Source: Acarospora socialis
Taxonomy: Eukaryota > Ascomycota > Lecanoromycetes > Acarosporales > Acarosporaceae
Reading direction: 5' to 3'
Length of the DNA: 64,000 nucleotides
Assembly: GCA_025617375.2 (NCBI GenBank)
Contig: JAMYGW020000011.1
Span: 806,001-870,000 of the forward strand
The notes under the pieces are model-generated. The model was not told the DNA's origin. It saw nothing but the letters and a program-made list of their open reading frames with translations, and did not search any database. A program made the position numbers and the translations under genes. Shown piece after piece: positions 56,953 through 64,000 of the stretch (position 1 is the first letter of the stretch; each line of letters starts with the position of its first letter).

Positions 56953-59089
56953 TTACCGACGATACAGATTCCTGTCCCGCTGCCGGTTTCGATCAGGACT
57001 TCGACTCCGCCTGCTACCATAGTCAAGATGGTGGTCGTAGTACCTCCGGTCAACGCTACGGGCTCGATCGGCTCGGTCTTCCCGTCGTCCTCCATCATCT
57101 CTCGGCCTAGGGATATCTCCACCACTAGCGTAGCTCGGAATATACGTATCTCCCCTGCCACCAACCCCTCCTACAAGCCCTGTTCTGGATGGAAGTGGTC
57201 TAGAGTCCCTTCCGTCGGATTGGGTTTCTCCCGCCCAACCTTGACTTCCCCAAGGTTGGTGCGTTGGTGGTGGTTTGGGGGGTAGCCCACTCCGGTCCCA
57301 TGAGGGACGATGTACTGATGTTCCCGGGGGAGGTTGTACCATCCGGGAGTGCGGGTGCGGATTTGATGCTCGACCATCATATCCATTTCGTGGCTGCCTA
57401 TGCTCGATAACACCAGCAGAACCTTGGAAGCCTCCCCCACCGCCTCCGTATCCTGCGCTGCCGCTACTGTTTCGCGGAGCATGTCCATTCGCGTACGGTC
57501 CTTGACTCGAAGGGCCTCCTGAGTTCGCCCATTCACCTTTTGATCCCATCCCTACAGTTCCACCTGCTGGGGCGGGTGGTAGGGCCGCCTTTTGGCCGCG
57601 GAATTTCCTTCGATCGAGCTCATGGGAGTCTTCAAACTGTGGCAACTCTCCAGGTTTCGCTGGTAAGGGCGGGCTTTGAAAATATGGGTGTTGTAGTGCG
57701 TCTATTGCATTGATTCTTTTGCGCCAGTCAAGTTTCAGCAGCTCGCTAAGGAGCGATATCGCGGATGAGCCTTGCCTATAGCCTGGCATTAGATCACGAG
57801 AATCGTGTGACATCCTGAGAACCCACTCTCTGAAGACCTGTGCTAGATTCCCAGCCCGAGGCTGAAAGGACTTGACACCCTCGCAACCAGGGAGTGAACT
57901 CCAGCCGGGCATGTTTTCTTCCGTAGGAGATCCAACCAGGTCAAATATCATTTGGGCCTGATTGAGATCGCTGTTACCGGCCAGGATAGGCTTACCCTTA
58001 AACATTTCGCCAAAGACGCAACTAGTTCGAGCAAATTAGCGCTAACAGACAAAGTTGGCTAACATGATCCACCTACCCAACTCCCCACATATCGATCGCT
58101 GTGGTGTAGCGTCGAAGCTGCAGTAAGAGCTCAGGGGGCCGGTACCACCTGGTCACGACCAACGTTGTATAGTCCCTAGTAGCCTCGCCACCACCTTTCC
58201 CAGGCTGCGGAACTTCATCATCATACGGTCTGGCCAGCCCAAAATCCGCAATTTGCAGAATTCCTTGGTTATTGATGAGTAGATTGGCAGCTACCGTGTC
58301 GTATGAGTACAAGACTTATACCAGACAGTGACAGTGAAGCCGCTCACCTTTCATATCTCGATGAAGGATCTTTTTCTGCAGAGGTCCAGCACGTCAGTGG
58401 TGTGATAATGGAGGACCGCTTCGAAATTATGAGTAATAGTGCGCCTACATCGTGCAAAAATCTTAGCCCTTCGAGCAGTTGCAACATGTAGCATTTGATT
58501 TGAGGCTCTGTGAAATGGACATCCGGGTTTTCGAGCAGACCCGATAGGTCGTGATCCATGTAGGGGGTGACCATGTACATAACGGCCTTCTTTCTCCCTT
58601 CGCCTATTTCTCTACATCAACTCAGCGCTATGAGCGTCTAGGACATCCGGGAAGGAACCTTTGTTTCTCTCGACCGCCATCTCCTCCAATCTTAGGATAT
58701 TGACATGAGAAAGCATTTTCAACAGCTTGATTTCCCGAAGTGCCGTAATCGGAAACTAAACCAAGCCTCAGCCCACACATGGTATCTCCGATATTGCAAT
58801 AAAGCTCACCCCATCTTTCTCGTTGTGCATTAAGATCTTTTTGAGCGCTACGATAGCCCCGTTCTTGCGCGACCGGGCCTTATGCACTTCGCTACCCTCC
58901 CAATCCTCATCAGCAAATGTTTGTCTCCGGAGCTTCGTCCAATTTGTACACCTTGACAGCGGAGTCTCACCCAAATGTTCCTTCTCCAAGCTTGCCCAAT
59001 ATTTCATATTCACGGATGTTCGAGCAACCACGAAATCTGGTTCCACCGTCATCGGTCCGCTCGAGTGGGACCTTCGTAAGCTGTGCCAT
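56953..59089 (-). CDS. BUR1: Bur1/CDK9-like serine/threonine kinase
   Basis: Cyclin-dependent kinase of transcription elongation, phosphorylating Spt5 and the Pol II CTD linker. Seven exons: 59089-58971, 58891-58810, 58755-58659, 58603-58449, 58375-58348, 58290-58077 and 58021-56953, 587 aa. Gly loop [13 protein letters not shown] lysine in [14 protein letters not shown]; helix [15 protein letters not shown] in place of PSTAIRE; catalytic loop HRDMKAANLLI; DFG in [13 protein letters not shown]; activation loop [19 protein letters not shown]; then [14 protein letters not shown]. Exon 5 is a 28-nt microexon carrying most of the catalytic loop. The C-terminal 220 residues are Gly/Pro/Arg-rich and end in RS/RD repeats ([19 protein letters not shown]). 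Confidence 0.95.
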
Positions 59090-60492
59090 GCTTAGACAAC
59101 ATCTAAATGACAGTCCCACATCCTTCTCTGGCGGAGATTCACAGCTAGGGGTGAAGGAAGCTTGTGAAGCACTATCATTGAGTGTTGAGACCCATGAAAT
59201 AAGAGTAATGAATAAATTAGGTCGCCTGGTACGCTCACAAAGTGCCGTGCTGTAGAAGTATTGTGACGATCCTATTTCTTGCAGCGGATGACTTGACACT
59301 GATAACTACACAAGTCAAGTGTCTCCGTTAGGGATCGCGTTGGATCTGCAGCACTTATTTGCGGCTCCGGGAGGGCTGAATGTATCCCGGAGATTTCCGT
59401 CCCTTATGTAAGCAACTCATATCTTCGTGACGATCAGGTACCGGCACTGTGCTTTCTGACCATGACCTGGGTGGACATCAATTCATACCAAGTGAGTGTC
59501 ACGCTGCATTTGTCGTACTTGAGCTGACGATTTGAGCTAGCTGCTGCCGTAATCTATAAGTCAGCAATGGCTGGCCATCATCCCGTTCACGTTCACCCGG
59601 TGCGGCCCCTCTATCGCTATTCGGCAACAATGTTAGGAGCTAGTATGTGGTTCTTCGTAAGTCCAGTCATGGTTTGGTAATGGAGGGAAATCTGTTGATA
59701 TTTTGCAGCTGATGTACCGGGCGAAGAGGGATGGACCCGCGCTGTTGGGGTGGAAACATCCTTGGGATCATTGATTTGAGGATAAATGCAGCGGATCAAT
59801 GGCGGTAGTGTCAATCGGGACGGGCTGTCTTCCACTCTTCTGGGACAGGTTCTACTCTTTTAAGTCGCGGAGAGTAAACGTCTACTTCTCCAACCATCAA
59901 AGCATCAGTCTTCCAACGGATAGTCGAGGAGAGATCGTAGCATTCAAACGCAAGCTGCCAAGCTATTGACGTTCCATGTCTACTGTTATTGGCCTCTACC
60001 TTCTCATCAAAAATCTCGAAGTATCTATGTTCCAGCTACAGTAGAGACTCGAAAGTTTTGAAGTGTAGTGCCCCAACAATCACGCAGTTGACGACGAATT
60101 CCCTCGCAATTATAGCTAGGGAAGATAAACCCCTTGATGAGTCCAATCTAAGAACGTGACGGTTAGGTCTCTGTCCGTAGGGAGAGATTATACGAACCTT
60201 AATTCATTGTTAATCAGGCTCTTTCTGACTTCCGCCGTGATGAAATCTTCAGACGTTGGCAGGATATCATGCAAGGCGCATATCTTGGGGAGACAACAAG
60301 CTACCGGACGAAGGATCCCGTACCTAGTAATAGGATATACATCCTTCTCATAGGGGACCCTTCATATGGTCATCTTGCATGCACACGAAGTTACCCCCAG
60401 ACCCACCCTACAATTGACATCATGGAAGCATGGACGGAGTTACACGCCCACGTCATTTGAATGAATACCTTTTACTCTACTGTGGGTGACAT
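59090..60492. other. Intergenic between BUR1 and the P5B ATPase gene
   Basis: 1.4 kb, both neighbours on the minus strand. It should contain the BUR1 promoter/5' UTR and the ATPase 3' UTR. Small frames (59617-59835 minus, 60156-60460 plus) have no recognised domain. Confidence 0.5.
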
Positions 60493-63400
60493 CTATGTAC
60501 GCATCTTCTCTAGCAGTAACTTGTACGCCTTCCGTTCCTTCCGATGCTCCGGTCGAACGAAATGGTGGATCCGGGCTATAACGGCTGCAAGCCAGAGAAA
60601 GAATCTCCTCTCCGCCAGCCAAGCACATCCGAAACCTCCCAATGACAGTATCAAAAGGAAGATCCGGAACTTCCAAGCCAGCTTTGTAAGTTGTATGAAT
60701 CGAGATAGCCACTCAGCAGGGTCAAAGAGCATATATGACGTGAATAGAAAAGCCACGAGGATGGTGACCACAAAAGGCACTATAAGTCCTAATTAGCCGC
60801 GAATTCCTTTCGGGACTGACGGGACCCCTACAGTTTCGTGTGCTTGGTTGACGGAACGGTGGACCAACGCTCAATACAACACCTGAGAGGATATATTGGT
60901 AACAGGATATCAGAAACAGAGTGGTGTTCTCCGAATTCTCGATATTCGACTTCTCACGGTTCAGCTGTGGTGGGATAAACCTGAATCTTTTAGCATAATG
61001 TTATTCTCCCAGCAACGCTATTTAGACTTACCAAGATTGTCTCCGCACAGCCTCAATCCCTACAAGTTGAACGACGATGCAAATCACGATTTGACCCAGC
61101 AAAGGAGTAAGGACCTTCCGCGAGACGAGACTCGCCGTTGGCCTCTTCCGTGACAGTACAGGATAAGCGCCTGTCCAGCCCACTAGCGAATAGTCAGCCA
61201 GGCTTGTAGTCCGCGCACAAGGGTGCTCACTAAAGATGGCAATTGGAAGAATAAGGAATAGGTCTATGAAGAGAAACTAAATAACGTTAGATCACCGACC
61301 CTCGATTAAACCGAACGAGAGACGAACCTGGAAATCTCCTAGATTGGATGCTGATGCATATAGGAAGCTGACAGAAGTGAACTGAATCGCGGAGTAAAGA
61401 CTCATATACTTAAAGCAGCAGAAACTCGTGACCAAAGCAGCACGGCCTTCTCTGTTGAAGTATCAGTATCGTCCGAGCCGGTTAACTTTCGAATCGTCTC
61501 TCACCGGATGACCTCGGGAACGCATGAGATATCAAAGATTCGACTTGTAAATGGTGCAGCCACAGATGCCTCCGCCTCCGATAGTGATATGCCGACGTCT
61601 GCGGCTTTCAAAGCGCCGCAGTCGTTTGCACCGTCTCCACAGAATCCACAGCAGTAGTCAATGCTCTGCAGTTTTTCTACCAGCTCGTGCTTCTCGTCCG
61701 GAGACATGCGAGCAAACACTTGTCCACGAACAAGTACCTGTTCTTCATTAAGCACTAGTTGAACATACTATGTGCTAGAGGGACGGCATACCTTCTGAAG
61801 GATATCCTCGGACCCAAAATCGACAATCCATCGGAAGATGTCACCGCTGACCGCGATTGAGTAGTTGCGAAGATTGAGCACATCATACGGCAGAGAAATA
61901 TCGGTTTCAACTGGTGGCGGTAAGGGCTTTAGCCCGTTAGTGCACGGGAAGAATGAGGAGGGGATTAGAAGTGACAACCATGAGCGTTTGCTCGTCCAGC
62001 TGGTGTATTTGATTATCTATGCTTTCCCATCTCAAACGAGCGTGTGGTGTTTGCGGATCACCTGGAAGGATGTAAGCACACCTCGAGAGATGGACGGAGA
62101 ACTCGCACCAGTAAGGAAACGTGGAACGAAACAGTGTGCACTGCGGTCCAGTAGATTACACTCTCTTGCCACGCTGATTGCAGTCAAGATATTGTCTCCA
62201 GTACACATGACATTGCGAATTCCGGCCTCGTTGAGCTCGTGTATTACCCCAGCTGTGGTATGTTTGAGCTTGTTCTCGAAAATAAAGAAGCCAACGAAGT
62301 CAAGGTCAGATTCAGCTTCGACGCGAGTCATCTTCTGCGTCTTGAGCCAGCTTATTTTAGGAAGACATTTGGTAGCGCAAGCAATGACTCGAAAGCCTCT
62401 ATGAGTGTAGTACCCTAGCAACTCGTCATAGTCAACCGGGACTACTCGGATGCTGTCAGTTTCTCAACAGAATCCAAATTGGGATGGAATGACACACAGC
62501 TCCCGGCGCGACATATGTCCTTCATGCACTCTGGTGCACCTTTAACATACACATCCACTCCCTGCGCTCCAAATTGCCGTACAAGGACGCTAGCTCGACG
62601 GAGCTGTGAGACGAATTCGAATGATCGTAGCACACCTAACTCGATTGGTAGTGTCTATACCCCAGATTAGCTCAGACAAGAAGCCTTTTGCGTTCAGCGT
62701 ACAGTGGTATTGTCACTGCTGGCGTCAATGTCGAAGTCGAATCCCGCCGGAGGCCTCGCAACCGACGGAGAGAGCTTTGTCTGTTCCTCGACTTCACCAC
62801 TGCCCTGCTTTTGTTCACCTTCCTCGAAGGACCAGCCCGTGAACTCGAACATCTTCAAGTCTAGCGGATCGCCAAGAAGCTCACCGTTGACCGCACGCAA
62901 AGAATGGCAAGTAGCCATCGTATACAGAGCTGCTTTATGAAGCCGGTAGTCAATTGTAGGATCTCGTTCATAGCTTGGGCCCGGCAGCAGCGATGCTGAG
63001 TCGTTGAGGATATCACTGAACCTAAGGTTCCATCAATTGCTTGCTCATGGTGCGTCCCACGGAGTGGTCGCGTTTCCGTACCTCATGCCCGGTCGGTGTA
63101 CTACTCGAACGCCGAGAACATCCAGCCCTTCGTCTGTCAATGTTCCCGTTTTGTCGAAGCAAACTATATCGAGTTTTCCACCCACATTGACTCTGAGCAG
63201 ATTTAGTTGCGCGTCCCTAAGTCGTCGGAGTGGAGAGTTACCTTTGAGGACTAATGCAGAAGATTTGCACCTTTTTGAGGCGAGACAATGCAAAGTTTGT
63301 CCCAATGGTCAGAGTGGCTGGCAATGCAGGAGGGACTACGATAGTGATCAGATCAAGTGCGCGAACAATGATAAGATGCCAAGCAAGCTGGTTTGATGTC

Positions 63401-64000
63401 AGCCCAAGTCAACAGACAGCCATAGATCTCTGCTTTACCTTCAGGCGAACAAAATTAATGAACGATGCGACAAAGCCCAGGACGGCAATCACTCCCATGA
63501 CGGATATGTAGCGGAACGAGTCCCTGTAGAACTTGAAACCCGAGGGTTTTGGAAACAGCATAGAGCGAACCAAAGCCCCCTTAGTGGTATTGAAGCCAGT
63601 CCGTACCACGATTGCCAGAGCGACAGCCTCGTCATCTTGATCGTCCTGTGGGCGCCTTGCTCGAATTATCTTCGTGCCGGAAAAGAGGAAATGTTTCGCG
63701 ACATCCGGAAGCATTGAGGATGCGCTTAGATCGAGCAAAGCCAAGGACTCATTTGTCGCTGGTATTTTCGACACCGGGACGGATTCACCTAGAACATGAG
63801 TATTGCCCGTCTATCGGTGTTGGATAGGTTTATTACCTGTGAGCATGCTCTCGTTGACTATGCAGTCTCCAGCCAACAACAAGCTATCACATGGAAATTG
63901 TGTTAGGGAAGGGTCGGAAATTTCGTATACATCACCAGGGACCAACTCGCTGGAAGTTATATACCGCCCTAAGATTGGTAAGCAGACATCGTGGTTGAAG
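60493..64000 (-). CDS. YPK9: P5B-type transport ATPase (YPK9/ATP13A2-like), 5' truncated by window
   Basis: Vacuolar or lysosomal P5B ATPase; relatives export polyamines. Only the part from the actuator domain to the stop is in the window; the N-terminus lies beyond 64000. Several exons. In order: [18 protein letters not shown] joined to ESVPVSKIP (TGES loop); [13 protein letters not shown]; membrane helix 4 with [20 protein letters not shown], whose PPALP marks P5B rather than P5[21 protein letters not shown] with the phosphorylated Asp (about 63140-63160); [46 protein letters not shown]; and [20 protein letters not shown] (about 61600-61650). The last exon (60780-60493) carries the final membrane helices and a basic tail ending LLLEKMRT. 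All catalytic signatures are intact. Confidence 0.94.

Overview
The window comes from a filamentous ascomycete (Pezizomycotina). It is intron-rich, with mostly short GT-AG introns and single-copy orthologues of core fungal genes in closely packed convergent and divergent pairs. It also holds long AT-rich blocks built from degenerate LTR retrotransposons, the usual result of a RIP-like mutation process. I cannot name the species. The genome is bipartite: gene blocks of normal composition alternate with AT-rich blocks (about 1-9087 and 25225-34965) that carry no intact gene.

Layout. 1-4320 is the 3' part of a Ty3/gypsy chromovirus (protease, RT, integrase, chromodomain, LTR), mutated throughout. 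4321-8585 is unresolved AT-rich relic DNA. 8586-8937 is a solo LTR with a perfect 5-bp target duplication. 10.4-25.0 kb is a gene block: RPC19, the complex I LYR subunit NDUFA6, BUD31, a small membrane protein, AMPK beta, KAE1, an RKM4-like SET methyltransferase, EPL1, calcineurin B and a derlin. 25.2-35.0 kb is a nest: a copia element on the minus strand (25742-34773, perfect target duplication ACAAC) with a chromovirus (27720-33902) inside it. A MITE-like inverted-repeat element (35151-35595) sits on the right border. 36-64 kb is a second gene block: an orphan multi-pass membrane protein, KIN17, eEF1B-gamma, mitochondrial uS9, a 5.5-kb gene-free stretch with an unmutated solo copia LTR and many GGTA-type short repeats, a Q/P-rich conserved fungal protein, CBF5, FYV10, a BMT5-like rRNA methyltransferase, BUR1 and the 3' part of a YPK9-type P5B ATPase that runs off the right edge.

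Most genes are housekeeping, with a bias to RNA and translation: Pol I/III, splicing, KEOPS tRNA modification, H/ACA pseudouridylation, rRNA methylation, elongation factor, mitoribosome. I see no secondary-metabolite cluster, CRISPR array or defence island. I did not recognise a tRNA or rRNA gene by eye.

The most interesting signals are in the repeats. In the AT-rich blocks CpG, CpC and GpG are almost absent while CpA and TpG stay common, which differs from canonical CpA-directed RIP. The nested elements can be resolved by their duplications. An unmutated 214-bp copia LTR in the gene block records the pre-mutation sequence and carries two short GGTA-rich insertions of the same type as those scattered over the neighbouring intergenic DNA.

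Exon joins were made by eye from splice signals, reading frame and family conservation. No alignment or database search was run.
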